From assembly GCF_000218685.1 (NCBI RefSeq), contig NW_006763303.1, forward strand, positions 186,001-250,000: 64,000 nucleotides of DNA. Direction: 5' to 3'. Source of the DNA: Serpula lacrymans var. lacrymans S7.9. Taxonomy: Eukaryota; Basidiomycota; Agaricomycetes; Boletales; Serpulaceae. Made by a program: the position numbers and the translations under genes. Below are positions 11,102 to 22,212 of this stretch, one piece after another. Numbering within the stretch: position 1 is the first letter of the stretch; every line of letters starts with the position of its first letter. The notes beneath the pieces are model-generated. The model had not been told where the DNA came from. It saw only the letters and a list, made by a program, of their open reading frames with translations, and searched no databases.

Positions 11102-12267
11102 TAATGTTGTAAGAAATTATCTGCTGCACTTGGTTGTGCCTTTGGTTTAAAAACGTGTATATTCAATTAAGTATTAGAAGGTATCAGCAACTCGTTCAAT
11201 CGAATGGTTGATATGTTTTGAATACAATAAATTTTTTCCGTGCAATGTTAAGGACATGAGTTACCGCGACGTTGTCGGCACCTTTGGACAGACGCTCGGC
11301 ATCATGAATTTATGAGACCAGGTCGACTGCACGGTTAGATGCATGTTTCTTGGCATGTGTAAAGTATCGTAGTGCGCTTGCAAGGAATGATGAAAAATCA
11401 CGAGCGCCTAACTGGAGTACCGTCCCTATTCGTACGGGACACGCCGTCCGAGTCATTCACGTCGAAAATTGGGCTCATTTAAACATCGTTCCTTTGATGT
11501 CGCAGTATTGTGTAAGCTGAAAAAAGTGTATTTAGTGAGTAAAATACATACCGGGATATCGCCGCCGCCATTAAGGTACTTCTCCAGGCCCATCATGACA
11601 TTCTCCGTGATAATCGTTGAGATGTCTAGTCCCTTAGAAGCCCGTGAAATCTCCCACAGACGTGTCGCGACATACGAGCAGAACTATGCAACTTACGGCA
11701 GGATTGATGCATTTTGTCATGTGGACGAGATGGAGAGACGAGACTGTGAGGGAGAAGCTTGTGGCGCTGAGAGCAACTAGCGCTGAGGCCAGCCAGGGGG
11801 GTTTGTCGATTACAGCCATCCACGGTAATTCCATTTCCCCATTTCTAGGTCTCCGTGAACATAACACGTAGGTGATACTGCATATTCATGATTCTGGCGC
11901 CAATTTCCAATTTCAGCTGCGCGATGGAAGTTCAACTCGCCATGAGTTGTACTAGAAATGGGATATCCAAGAACATAGTATTAACACACAGGTGGTACAT
12001 CTGCAAAACGACTTGACAGCGGCTAAGTCGGCGCTTCTGAAATTCTAGCGCCAACTCATGCGATTGGTGCATATTTTAGTCAAAACCGTATTTCGCAACC
12101 TCACGACATTTTCATAAGCTGTTATCTTACCACAATAATCAGAAGGACGATAACGGTCGATTAGATATCATCAAAACAAATCACGGATATTCAGCATTTG
12201 TATGTAACAAACAAAAACGCAACAACAGCATATCAGAGCTATCTAAATGCAACGACAAACGAGAAAA
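11102..12267. other. Intergenic flank of the mobile module
   Basis: No supported gene. It holds repeat unit A1 (11874-11970) and a related short unit near 12040 (aattctagcgccaactc) that forms a GGCGC..GCGCC inverted pair at 12030-12052. Confidence 0.4.
11874..11970 (+). repeat. Imperfect direct repeat A, copy 1
   Basis: It matches 18941-19033 in the same orientation. Shared blocks are attctggcgccaatttc, agctgcg, then gccatgagttgta / gccacgagttgta and aaatgggata. The two copies flank the transposase cassette. Confidence 0.65.
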
Positions 12268-15200
12268 CTACGAATCAAATCTCATCATGGACCGGTATAC
12301 TTCTTTGTCCGAGAAATTATTAACATAGAAGTAAAGAGGTACCTCCAGCGAGTTCATTGCATTTATGGTGCGATCCATTCTCTCTCCATAAACAGGAATG
12401 AGCTCAATGGCCTGAGTAATCAACGTCAATGGAATGAAACCCCCTAGTCGCTGAGTGCCTCCATTTGGTGACGGCTCAGAGTGGAAAGCCCTCTTGACAA
12501 CGAACATGTCCACATCAGGCTGCTGAGCAGGGCTTGAAACAACCTCGAACAATTGAATATATGTGATTGGTTGATTTAACGCAGGATGAAGCACACTGCC
12601 TTTACGGGCGATGGGCACAATAACAGTCCGTACTTGTGCGACCTCAGGCATTTCTGCGGCTGGAACGAAGAGTCAGGATTAATAGTAAAAAATAGGGCAC
12701 GCGACTAGAACAAACTTTTGAGCTGTATCAAAATGGTGTCGCAGTTTCCGAAAGGTGCATCATTACTTGGAGGAAACGCCTGAACCATCTGACTCGGCAT
12801 GATGACCTGGGTTTTAAATACTGAATGCTGTTGTAGTCGAAATTTGAACCACAGTTGTACTTTATCAAATCCTAAATCAATTCCTCCCCGCCCATTGAAA
12901 GACCCCTGGCTACGACGTTGTTCGATGGAAAGTCCTTTTACAAAGTCGTATAACGCAGCGCTGAGGTCTGGCAGATTTAATGAGATAGCAGCATCATGCA
13001 TAGATGTAGAACGTATGTCGGGGACTACAGTGAGATGGAAAGCGATGTTTGAGTCGTCAGATGTGAGGCCCTTCAAGAAATGGTTTCGAACAGGGCGGGG
13101 GCTTTGATATCGTATTTCTTCGGCCGCAGTTGCGAACTGCGATACCCATGCCAGTTCAGGATCCAAGTCAGCAATCTCGTCTTGCTCTGTCCTGATAGCA
13201 ACGTTCACAAGGTCCTGATGAAATAGTCGTAAGAGGGTGTACAGTTCGAACTGCCGGACCTTCTCTGCGATGTCAAGCAAACGAACGATCTGGAATATGA
13301 AATCGCTCTGATGGCTGGTCCTCTGGAAGGTATGCTTGCAGTTTGTTATCAGTAGCCGTTCACTCACATCCGCTGTATACTGCAAGATGTTCCCTGAATT
13401 CTTGACCGCCCGTGCGAAGCTCTGCAAGAGCTCAAGCTTCGGAATCCAAAAGTGGTCCATAGCACCTTTTTTGCCTCGGTGTGCCTCGGCGTCCAGGATC
13501 GCCTGCTTGTGACGGTAAAATTCGGCGAGTGCGGCCTCCATTTGCGTGATTGATGTAGGGGTATGGATGGGATTCTGTGCAATGTATATGAAATCCACAA
13601 TAGCACGGATAGCTCGGACAGCTTTTGGTGGGGCTGCACCTGCAATTGATGGAACAATTGTGCGCTGAATGTCGCGATGATCCCTGCCAGTCATTTGCTT
13701 GACGTGTGATATGCCTTTGGAGAAATGGCGAAATCCAACACGTTTGTGGTGACTTTTATATCGATCATCCAGTTCTTCATTTCCGAGCATTGTCTTGCGC
13801 CATAGAAGAACGTGGTCAAAAAAGAATTTATGGCAAATGTGGAGTATTTCTGGGGTGAGAAAGATGGCAGGCTCAGCGAGGTGCCAATCGCGCCAAAATG
13901 GTTGCTGGACCCCGCTGAGGCCAATGGCTTTGGCTTTGGCCTGGAACTCGGTGATCTGCCATCCATCGACAGCCTTTGAAAGACCATAAATTTGGCGTAA
14001 CGTGTGGTTTCCGGTACGTGGGGGATAAGGTTAACTGTCACCAAAGTTGGCTAACGTGGCTAGTGACACTGGAGATGAATTCTTGGCTACACAGGCAATA
14101 AGCTGTTGCTCCGGAAGATCAGCTTGATACGCCACCAAGGGCGTGAATACATAGCGAACGAGGCCGAATGGATCCGGGATGAAAGTGCCTACTTTTGCTG
14201 CAATCTTGAGGTTCACGCAGACTTTGTCCATACACTTATGCCACACCCGGGCTTGCAGTATGCCTTGGAAGTCATTGTGGACATCAAACTTTGGGGTTGG
14301 GATGAAAGCTACACATCTCCAAGCTTGCGCGGTGGCTTTCATGCGTACATCAGATGCAATATTAGCAATCATCAGGAAAGTGGGATGCATTTCAAGATTT
14401 CCTGTGCCTCTTGTGACGTTAGTCTTGTCCGAAGCCATAATTATTGGCATCATTGTTGCGCCTTCAGGGAATTGATTCTAAAAACCAAAATATTAGGTGC
14501 AAGTGGAGTATACACCAAAAAAAAACATTCCTGCAGTTCAAATGCATGATTGGCAGTCATGAATTCGCTAAATTCTCTTTGAACGCCTTGGTATGTTTCT
14601 TTAGGATCGAACATCATATGCTGTGCAAAAACCGGGTTCGCAAAGATATGCTGCGCAACTTCAAGAGCGTCTCTGTAGATCAAGTGTATTGGGGTAGATT
14701 TGTAACTGAGTAAGTGGAACTCCTCGTGCTTCCAACTGGGTCCACTGGGCAACCATTCGAGCCATGTAATCAGCTCATTTTTGTTCTTGAAAGATGGTTT
14801 ATCTCGGGTCTTGAACTAAAATCGAGTTGATTTGATCAATACGATAACAAGAGATACGTGAACTCACCCACTCAAGTTTCAAGAAACGGTCCATTTGAGA
14901 CTGCATCAAGCATTCGCACATGAATTTTGCAAGCTCCCATTCCCCGCGATCCTGAAATGGATAATAAAACTGGTCCTTCCGTCGATACGAGAATTGGTCG
15001 GACTCCATCTCCTGCATTATGTTCTTGCCTTTGTCATAGATATATCCTGATGTGGGGTGATAGCGAAAGCGCAGCTTGGGAGGGAGAGCTCCCTGTGCTG
15101 TGTGGGGAAGTGTACCTTCAGAAGGGATGTCAGAAAATGGATAGTAGTCAGCAGGTTTAGGGAGGGGGCAAGTACGACCACCACTCAGTATGGCAGAGGG

Positions 15201-15284
15201 AGTCCAACAGGTATTCTGGCTGTTGAGGTGCTGCACAATCTCATCCGCCGATTGAAATAGCAGTTTGCAATTCGGGCACTCCAT
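12268..15284 (-). CDS. Plavaka-type transposase (zinc finger, DUF6830-like end), interrupted by a stop
   Basis: The protein starts at ATG 15284 with a C2H2-like finger (CPNCKLLFQ..H..). It continues through PFQDRGEWELAKFMCECL, the core segment MPIIMASDKTNVTRGTGNLE and VAYQADLPEQQLIACVAKNS. The conserved block PFWRDWHLAEPAIFLTPEIL and VGFRHFSKGISHVKQMTGRD complete the Plavaka order known from agaricomycete cut-and-paste elements. Introns fit at about 14862-14811, 14511-14470 and 12706-12666. An in-frame TAA at 14033-14031 separates ANFGDS from PYPPRTGNHTL, with the same frame open on both sides; CAA to TAA is the simplest origin. No alternative splice that keeps the conserved sequence was found. 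It is probably inactive unless the stop is an assembly error or is read through. Confidence 0.85.
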
Positions 15285-15483
15285 CAAAATCGGTATGCCT
15301 CACTCAGGTTGCAGATGTACTGTCAGAGTCAAAAATCTTTTGAAGTCTTTTAAACTCCGAGTGAAGTAGATTTTGTGTGAGCCTGCAATATTTAGTGATC
15401 TTTCGAGTTGTCTGCTCTGCCATATCTGTTTCACTGTACAACTTTGGATTTGCTTGCATTGTGCTACTAGTTCACCTGACAAT
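15285..15483. promoter_or_regulatory. Bidirectional promoter, transposase / coiled-coil gene
   Basis: Only 199 bp separate the two divergent start codons, so transcription of the pair must share this interval. No TATA box is obvious. Confidence 0.5.
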
Positions 15484-16243
15484 ATGGACTCTAGTTCTAG
15501 TCATACCTTTGCATCGGATGACACACTCACACCCACTGCCACCAGCTTATCATCACCTCCTCATGGATCTTCCCCTGTCAGCAATGCCCGCATTTGTAGC
15601 CGTCTTCAATTCACTCCAATCAGAAAAAGATGGGAAACCCAGCTTGCCGTTAGCTATGTTGACAGTGGCATCGGCAAAATAAAGCAGGTGGGTATAACAA
15701 GATGGAAGTGACCTACTTAGAGATCCTAATGTTCAACTACAGAGAGCAGACAACAGACGTGAGGTTGCAAAGAGTCTCCAGAAAGGACTCAGTCGCTTTT
15801 CTGATCTAGCCGTCAAGAAAGCTGTCTCTTATAAACATGCTTCCCGTGAAATCATCTGTCATGAAATGCTATCATATGCATGGCGTGTCGAGGCCAGGGA
15901 GAGAGCAATCGATTTTCTCCAGCAGATACAGTCCGAGGCTGAAGAGGAATTGGATGTTGTTGAGGGAGAGTTGGAAGATATGAAAGAGCTGTTGGGAATG
16001 CGGGGTATTAAAGATGATATTGATGAGGAGGACATGAAGTATTCTGAGGCTTCTAATCCCACCATGGCTGGCAACTTTGATGCTGTCAACAATGAAGTTT
16101 ATCACTTGGAACGTCAAGCATTTGGCCGCGGATTGCCTTTGGAACAAATCCTATCACAATTCAATCCTGAAGGTGACAGGTACCATGTGCCACTAGGATA
16201 TGATTCGGACAACACATTGGAGAATTCTGACGGTTCTGGATAG
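15484..16243 (+). CDS. Uncharacterised coiled-coil protein, head-to-head with the transposase
   Basis: Two exons (15484-15687, 15743-16243) join in frame to 234 aa. The N-terminal 55 residues are Ser/Thr/Pro-rich and probably disordered. The middle carries a basic helical stretch (SDLAVKKAVSYKHASREII) and then a long acidic coiled coil (about residues 115-160, with QIQSEAEEELDVVEGELEDM). The C-terminus is polar and acidic, ending DNTLENSDGSG. No enzymatic motif or known family is recognised. The position beside a Plavaka transposase suggests an accessory protein of the element, for example a DNA- or partner-binding factor, but that is inference from placement alone. Confidence 0.7.
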
Positions 16244-16779
16244 GAACAAAGCTTGTGAACGCTTCATCTCACCAATCGCAATGGCAATGTGAATATTTTC
16301 TCGCTTTTTTCATTCTATCATTCATTCATGTTCCTTTCTTTTTCTTCACCCATGCCCACTTTTCCTATTTGTATGTCGAAATACTGAGTGGTATAGTTTT
16401 TTTTTTTTTTATCTCTGGACGTCGTTATCGATGCAGATGTATGTTTTGAGAAATTGAATAGATTCGTTGTGATTTAGCTGATTTTACTGCGATAGGGATA
16501 TCTACATACAAGAAGATGAGTCTAGTCACATGTGCGAGCATGCTAAGTAAAGCTGTACTGCTAGTGGTTAGTGGTCAATTGACCCATCATATCAGGCTAA
16601 GATTACCGAATATCAAGCTCATGTTCAAGCTTGTGTTGATGGCGGCTCAAGGGCAGCCCAAGGCCTTGAGGACAGCCTCGGAGGAAGTAGAACTCACCCA
16701 TTTCGTGTTTTACACCCCAAAGCCTGCGCAATTCCCCCATCCACCTTCTCCTCCCTTTTTTTCACTCACTCATCTGGTT
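16244..16779. other. Intergenic, no supported gene
   Basis: It includes a run of 12 T at about 16399. No coding signal was seen. Confidence 0.4.
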
Positions 16780-18693
16780 ATGGCGTCCAAACCTAAGCCC
16801 AAGGGAAAGAAAAAGGCAAATGTGAGTCTCGAATTCACATTTGTATATCCATTAACCGGTCATTGCAGACGAAACCTAAGCCTCGCAAAGGTTTTGGTCT
16901 CAATCCGTCAGGCAATCCTGTTGACTCTCAACTGGCCCTTCAAATTGATCGACCAGAGACTCCCTTAGACGAGCATCCTCCTCACGTGCAGCATCATCAC
17001 CAGCAATTCATGGACCCTCCATCATCATCATCCTATACTCACCCTTATCAGGAGCACTTCGCAAACCAACAACCCGCAAATCCTTCATTGTCATCTTATA
17101 CCCACCCTTATCACCAACAGCAGTTTATGAACCAGCAGCCTGCAAATCATTCATCATCTCAAGGGTTTTTACCCTCGTCCTATGATGCGGCCAGTAGTTA
17201 CCCACAACTTTATAGCCAGCAGCCTATGTACTTCCCACCTTCTACCTCCAACTATCTTCCACAGCAACCTTCCACCAACACCAACTATATCTCGCCACAA
17301 TTTCCACCAAACTCGAGCCGACAAGCGAGTTCCAGTCTTCTTCTCGCCCAATCCTACGCTACTCAACCTTCATATGCACCCTACGTGCTCCAGCCCAATG
17401 CCGCATCTAGTAGTGGTGCCCAGACAGTGCAGCCGCCGGTGCCCCCATCTGTTCAAGGGTTGACGTCTGTGGAGTCCAGCGCGGGCCCCATCAGAGGGTC
17501 ACAGGCACATCTCGCTGGTTGACTTGGAGAAGGCCGGATGCCTGGCGGGCTGCGATTTGTCTATGCATATTCTCCCATGCGCAGCGGAGAAATGTCTCCT
17601 GGAGAATGGAGTGAAGGGGTTATCAGGGTATGTTATAGCTTTTTTATTTCAATATATTTACTAATTTCCTACCTTTTTTGAAGATGGGCTCGAATACCCG
17701 GAGCATCATTGAAACTTTCCGCTCAAAACAACAATACCCTTCCACAAGACTCCCCCCCACTCCTACACCTCTTGCTAGGCCTGTGAGGTCAGTCCCCGCT
17801 TGCGCAGACCCCTCCATCGGCTCACACTCGGCCCCTGCCCCACGTCCAGCAGTCAAGCAACTGCCACGTGACACCAAGGGCCGCCACAAGCTGGGCAAGC
17901 AGCTGTTGGACATTGCGAAGACCAAGATCGACTACTTTACTTTGAATGAAGATGCCATGCCAGGCTCTGACAAGAAGAAGCTTTTGGTGTCCAAGGCTTC
18001 CAATCAAACTGCGTTGGAAAACGGCTACGGAGAGGGGCCTTTTACATGGGCCCCCTCCAATATCAAAGCTATAGGCAATCACATGTCACTCCTGCGCAAC
18101 GAAGTCAAAACCGTTTGTCGGTATCACAGCCACTCAGGTTTCCAACTTCTATTACCCCCCTGGCTCTCCGGCTCCTTAGATGCAGTAGAATACACAATTG
18201 ATAAAGTCAAGCAACTACTCCAAGCGCCCATGAGACCATTCATACACAAGATTGTTATGGTGCATTAATCCACGTCTCATCTTCATTAGGCTTATCTTAC
18301 ACTTAACTGCAGCATCCAGATGGGCAACGGACCATCCATTTTTTCCAAGGAGATGTATTTGTTAATTGCGTCATCGACTTTGTTTGGCTCGGTGGGTTCG
18401 CTCACCTCCTGCAACCGGGTCGGCTCGATATTGTCCTGGCCGTCGTGTCTGCAGGGCTTTGCTGTACAATCATGGAAAATGAGAGTGGTGTGTTCGTGAA
18501 GACTCCATTCACAGCAGTGAAGTTTCGGGATATTTACGATTATGCTATAAAGCAGCTGGAGACCATTCGTGGCAATCCGGATTTGTTGGCCGAGCACATT
18601 GCGCTGGAACAGTTTATTATTGATCTGGGCAATAGAATTTATGGTACTGTGTCTAACACTACTAGTACTACTTCAGTCTTTCGAAACGAGTAG
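16780..18693 (+). CDS. DUF6532-like protein with low-complexity N-terminus; possible in-frame stop
   Basis: Exon 1 encodes MASKPKPKGKKKAN; a splice to about 16869 continues TKPKPRKGFGLNP. A long Gln/Ser/Pro/Tyr-rich segment follows, including near repeats of SYTHPY..QQ..NQQPAN. After a TGA at 17520-17522 the same frame continues through GEGRMPGG to an intron ending near 17683. The C-terminal part (LRNEVKTVCRYHSH.., then DGQRTIHFFQGDVFVNCVID, VKFRDIYDYAIKQLETI) has the layout of DUF6532 proteins common in agaricomycetes, of unknown function. An intron of about 69 nt (17518-17586) could remove the TGA in frame, but its acceptor (GCGGAG) is poor. The last few codons (to 18693) may belong to an unrecognised intron. 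Confidence 0.6.
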
Positions 18694-18940
18694 CCCATGG
18701 ACTATATCTTATCATATCTGGTATATGATTACTTTGATTACCTCAGAAATGTTCATATCTCTTGCGATAGTATCTTGCTAATGTGAATCTCATCTTACCG
18801 AAGTGCAAAATTGCGATAGTAAGGGCCATGCTATATATGGTAATTTAATGCTACTTAAAATGGTAGGTAGGGTCGGGTTTCGGGCTAATACAGAAAAAGC
18901 GAACTTGCAAGAACTTGCAAGATTTTTAGTGTAAATAGAT

Positions 18941-19033
18941 GTACTGTGCATATCCATAATTCTGGCGCCAATTTCAGCTGCGATAGACGTTTACGTTTAC
19001 TTGCCACGAGTTGTATCATAAATGGGATAGGTG
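18941..19033 (+). repeat. Imperfect direct repeat A, copy 2
   Basis: It matches 11874-11970 in direct orientation around the shared core attctggcgccaattt (18959-18974). Confidence 0.65.
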
Positions 19034-19336
19034 CAGCTGCCAACTTGAAGTTTAGCTATAGATGCCAAGATAGGAAATGAACGGGGAGCGAAAAACAGTG
19101 TGGAGCCACGCGGAAAGAGCGTGCATCACATTGTCTCGGGCCCAGCTCCAACCCATTATCATACTGTTGCTATACCCAGCCTACAATCCAGACAAAAGAC
19201 GGCAAGAACTATGGGAGTCAATGGCTGGGCCAGTGGTGGCATAGCACAACACAGGTAAAAGAGCCGGCCTTTAGAAGAAGAAGAATAGACGTTTGGAGTC
19301 GTAGGCTAGGGAACTTCGGTTCGATTCTCGGGTTCA

Positions 19337-19343
19337 TATAAAG
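19337..19343 (+). promoter_or_regulatory. TATA box of SUR7/PalI-like gene 2
   Basis: The sequence tataaag lies about 150 bp before the start codon, in a context (ttcatataaaga) like that of copy 1. Confidence 0.45.
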
Positions 19344-19492
19344 ACCTTCTGGCTCGCATTGCATCCACGTTGTTCGCCTCTCTTCTTCCCTCTTCTCTTT
19401 TCGAGTCGGACATCACCAACCCGAGAGTTTTTACGGTTGAAACTGCCCAAGGACCCAGCACAAGTCACGTTTTTCCATCACGAACTTTCGCC

Positions 19493-20461
19493 ATGCCTCG
19501 CTCGTTCTGTATTCCTGGGATCATATTCCTGTTCTGTGCATTCGTGCTTAGCTTCATCGTCTCCATCTCTCTACCATACCTGACAGCGATGGATATCGCT
19601 CGTGTACATTTCAACGGCAGTCCTCTTGTTTCTGGCAATCAGGCTACCATGACACAGTTACGAGTAAGTGAGATTTTTTGGTGATACAGTAACCGTGGTC
19701 TGAACTCGCAGTAAATTTATCCTAACTCTGACAGTTCGGTGTATGGTACGTTGTGTATCTCAGTTTTGCATCGATGCGTATCGATATTTTTTCTCTTTTA
19801 GGGCTTACTGCTTCGACGAGTCGAGTGGTAATACTGTATGCTCCAACAATGGTAACTGGTCCTTTATTTTCATTTCAGCATCAACTTCTTGACGTACCGT
19901 ACGTAGGTCATGGTTATTCCGTCACCGTCCAAACGAGCTCAGGCAGTTCCGAGACTATTGCCTCATCCTGGACTCGAGGACTCGCGGTCCACCCTGTGGG
20001 TCAGTGACTTATTCACGTTCTTTTCATACCCGAGTCTCAGCCATTGATCTAGCAACTGGTGTCACTTTCGTCGCGCTCCTACTGTCTTTCTCAACTCACG
20101 TCACTGTGACGCTCTTCGCGTCCATCGTCTCCTTCCTCGCCGCGCTCTTAACTCTTCTCGCGTTCGTCATCGACATCGCGCTCTTTGCTTGGGTTAAGCA
20201 ACAAATGAGCAAGTTGGACGACGTGAGCGAGACCACGATCACTGGTCCAGGTGCGTTTGATGAATTGTTCATTCATATGTGACAAGACGACTGATTAAGT
20301 ATATCACAGGGTTTTGGCTCACATTCGTGTCGATGATCCTGTTGTTCTTGGCTGGATGCACGGTTTGCTTTGGAAGGAGAAAGGATCGTATGTCCAGTGC
20401 CACTACGTCGTACCCCATGGCGGGTGCCAAAGGCGGATTCTGGTCGCGTTTCAGGAGATAA
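19493..20461 (+). CDS. SUR7/PalI-family tetraspan membrane protein, copy 2
   Basis: Six exons (19493-19663, 19735-19745, 19802-19851, 19907-19999, 20053-20250, 20310-20461) give 224 aa. It is clearly paralogous to the gene at 10140: the first membrane segment is IPGIIFLFCAFVLSFIVSIS, the loop signature is FGVWAYCFDESSGNTVC, and both share SWTRGLAVHPV / AWTRGLAVHPV and TGPGFWL before the last membrane segment. The tail is basic (GRRKDRMSS). An 11-nt exon 2 and a 50-nt exon 3 are identical in length in both copies, so the structure predates the duplication. Likely a plasma-membrane protein; SUR7-like or PalI/Rim9-like roles are both possible. Confidence 0.87.
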
Positions 20462-20955
20462 TCGGTCTTTTCAAGAGTTGGTTTTCTGTCACCTTTTTAT
20501 TCATAAACTTCTCGACCATCCTAATGGGGAGCAGTACTACTAACGGTTTTCTTCTCGATGTCATTTTGGATAGATTTGCTTGTTGTTCTGTACCCTTGTG
20601 ACACTTCTATTGAAATGCAGGCAAACAGGTTTTATTATAACAGTTATTTAGTGGTTATGCCCGGGTTTGGGCTTCAGCAAGAAGTGTGACGTCATACGAG
20701 TCGACTCAACAGCTTTCCTTTCACCGAATGATTTTTTGATTACCAGTAGTCCCACAAGGTACAATAGCACCCACAAGAATGAAAGAGAATGATATTACTA
20801 TTGGATGTATTGCAGCTATAATGACGCAGAAAACGTTTACAGATAAGCAAACCCCGACTAGGCAACTCTATAGTTTAAAATGAGTACGGTAGGAAACATA
20901 AACGAAATAAATAAAATAAACAATACCAACTTGAACACTATGAGTAGTCAACTGC
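20462..20955. other. Intergenic between convergent genes
   Basis: This holds the 3' flanks of SUR7-like copy 2 and IF1. Nothing else was seen. Confidence 0.5.
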
Positions 20956-21449
20956 TTATTTCGTCTTCGCGGCCTCCTCTGCGTGCTTCTCTTCGAGTTC
21001 AGCCTGTTTGCTCGAGTGTCAATATAAAGGTCAAAGAAATATACTAGAAAGGGGCCTCACGAGCTCCTGTTTCTTAGCTTCAATCTAATGCAATAGTTAA
21101 TAAGAGAAATAGTAAGAGCATATTTTGATGCATGTACATACCTCTTTCTTCAGCTTGCTCAAGAGCTCAGCTTCGTGCCTGCGGGCATATTCGTCTAGGC
21201 AAAACGCGCATTCATTAAGGCCTCAAGTGCAGCATAGCTGTCTGAGCGACATACCCTCATGAGCCTTCTCTTTTTTGCTGGACATTGTCCATAATAAGCT
21301 ACGAATCCAAGGCTAGGATGGAGACCCGCCAGTGCTCACCTGAATCCCTGGGATTGAGCAACACTGCCCTCCTTCACACTGGATGCAAACCGGCGAGAAG
21401 CACCTGCGAGTGTGGGCAAACGGCGTGCGGCAGTCAGAGTAGTGAACAT
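20956..21449 (-). CDS. INH1: Mitochondrial ATPase inhibitor IF1
   Basis: Five exons (21449-21340, 21277-21255, 21194-21142, 21084-21061, 21003-20956) give 85 aa. The N-terminus MFTTLTAARRLPTLAGASRR is a typical matrix-targeting presequence. The mature part SVAQSQGFSKKEKAHEDEY followed by ARRHEAELLSKLKKEIEAKK is the IATP-family inhibitory helix and start of the coiled coil. The protein binds F1-ATPase at low matrix pH and blocks ATP hydrolysis when respiration fails. Two exons are only 23 and 24 nt long. The gene is divergent from ATP14, which encodes a subunit of the very complex it inhibits. Confidence 0.93.
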
Positions 21450-21617
21450 GGCGATTTTAGTGAGTAAGAGCAAGAAATGGATTAGTTTCCGTGCAAGTCT
21501 TTCGGTTGCTTCTTGCCGCGCCACTTTATACAGCGTGACGTCGAGTCTCGGCGAGTTCAGTTCGTGACATCGTCGGAAAGGTAAGGTCACGCGTCACACA
21601 TTTTACTCTTGTCCACC
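21450..21617. promoter_or_regulatory. 168-bp bidirectional promoter, IF1 / ATP14
   Basis: The start codons of an F1-ATPase inhibitor and an ATP synthase subunit are back to back, so one short interval must serve both. No TATA box was seen. Confidence 0.55.
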
Positions 21618-22212
21618 ATGTCGATGCCATTCCTTAGACAGGCTGCCAGCACGGTATGTCTACTTTCAGCCCTTTCCTTTGGTGTATGATAACTAACAAT
21701 AAATGCATAAATATTGGGTATTCAGGCTCGCAGTGCATCGCGTTCTCGTGCATTTTTTTCGACGACGGTCGTTCGCGAAGGTCGACCCCCCATCCCCGCT
21801 TTTCTCCGACGCATCGTATTGACCTTCATATTTCTATCCATCTTCATACAGACATCGTCCAGAGCCTCTACGTTAGAGAAATAAAAGCTTACAAGGCGCC
21901 TCCACCCGTATGTTTCGCGTTTCGCATTTCCCAGATATCCCCAGGTTGCTGACTGCCGGCTTTCGGCGGTGGTCACAGGCTAAGGATGCACACGTTGGCA
22001 GTGTGAAAGCCTACTCGTTGCCCCCCGCACCAAAACCCCCGGTGCTTCCCTCCGACCTCGCGTCCGAACTCGCAACATACGATGCCGCTGAACCCACCAA
22101 GGCTTCAGAGCCTAAGGTCACTTCCAGCTCGACGGAGCAGGTTGGTACTGGGGCTGATGGTTTTTTGAGCTTCTTGGAGCAAGATGAGCCGAAAGCTGAG
22201 GCCCACCACTAG
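21618..22212 (+). CDS. ATP14: ATP synthase subunit h (ATP14-like), mitochondrial
   Basis: Four exons (21618-21653, 21726-21780, 21852-21907, 21979-22212) join to 126 aa. The presequence MSMPFLRQAASTARSASRSR ends in a likely FFSTT cleavage region. It is followed by the family core DIVQSLYVREIKAYKAPPP and AKDAHVGSVKAYSLPPAPKP. The second half is acidic and Pro/Ala-rich and ends in LEQDEPKAEAHH. Subunit h is part of the peripheral stalk of fungal F1Fo-ATP synthase. Intron 2 uses a GTCGAC donor, weaker than usual, but it gives the only in-frame join to the conserved core. Confidence 0.9.

Larger units (their letters stand above)
12268..18693. mobile_element. Candidate Plavaka-family mobile module
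   Basis: The transposase, a head-to-head coiled-coil gene and a DUF6532-like gene lie together. All three are of lineage-specific or transposon-linked type, and repeat A copies lie just outside (11.9 and 19.0 kb). Terminal inverted repeats and target-site duplications were searched by eye and not found, so the borders are only approximate and the two companion genes may be host genes. Confidence 0.4.
18694..19492. other. Intergenic flank with repeat A copy 2 and SUR7-like promoter
   Basis: No supported gene. It holds repeat A2, a short tandem of gaacttgcaa at about 18901-18920, and the promoter of the second SUR7/PalI-like gene. Confidence 0.4.

Noticed and set aside
14031..17522. Repeat-induced point mutation as the cause of both stops.
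   Set aside because: Only one or two candidate C-to-T changes; the rest of both genes lacks the dense transitions expected of RIP.
19295..19335. A ggttcgattctcgg string resembling a tRNA B box.
   Set aside because: No matching T-stem, anticodon arm or acceptor stem; it lies in the SUR7-like promoter next to a TATA box.
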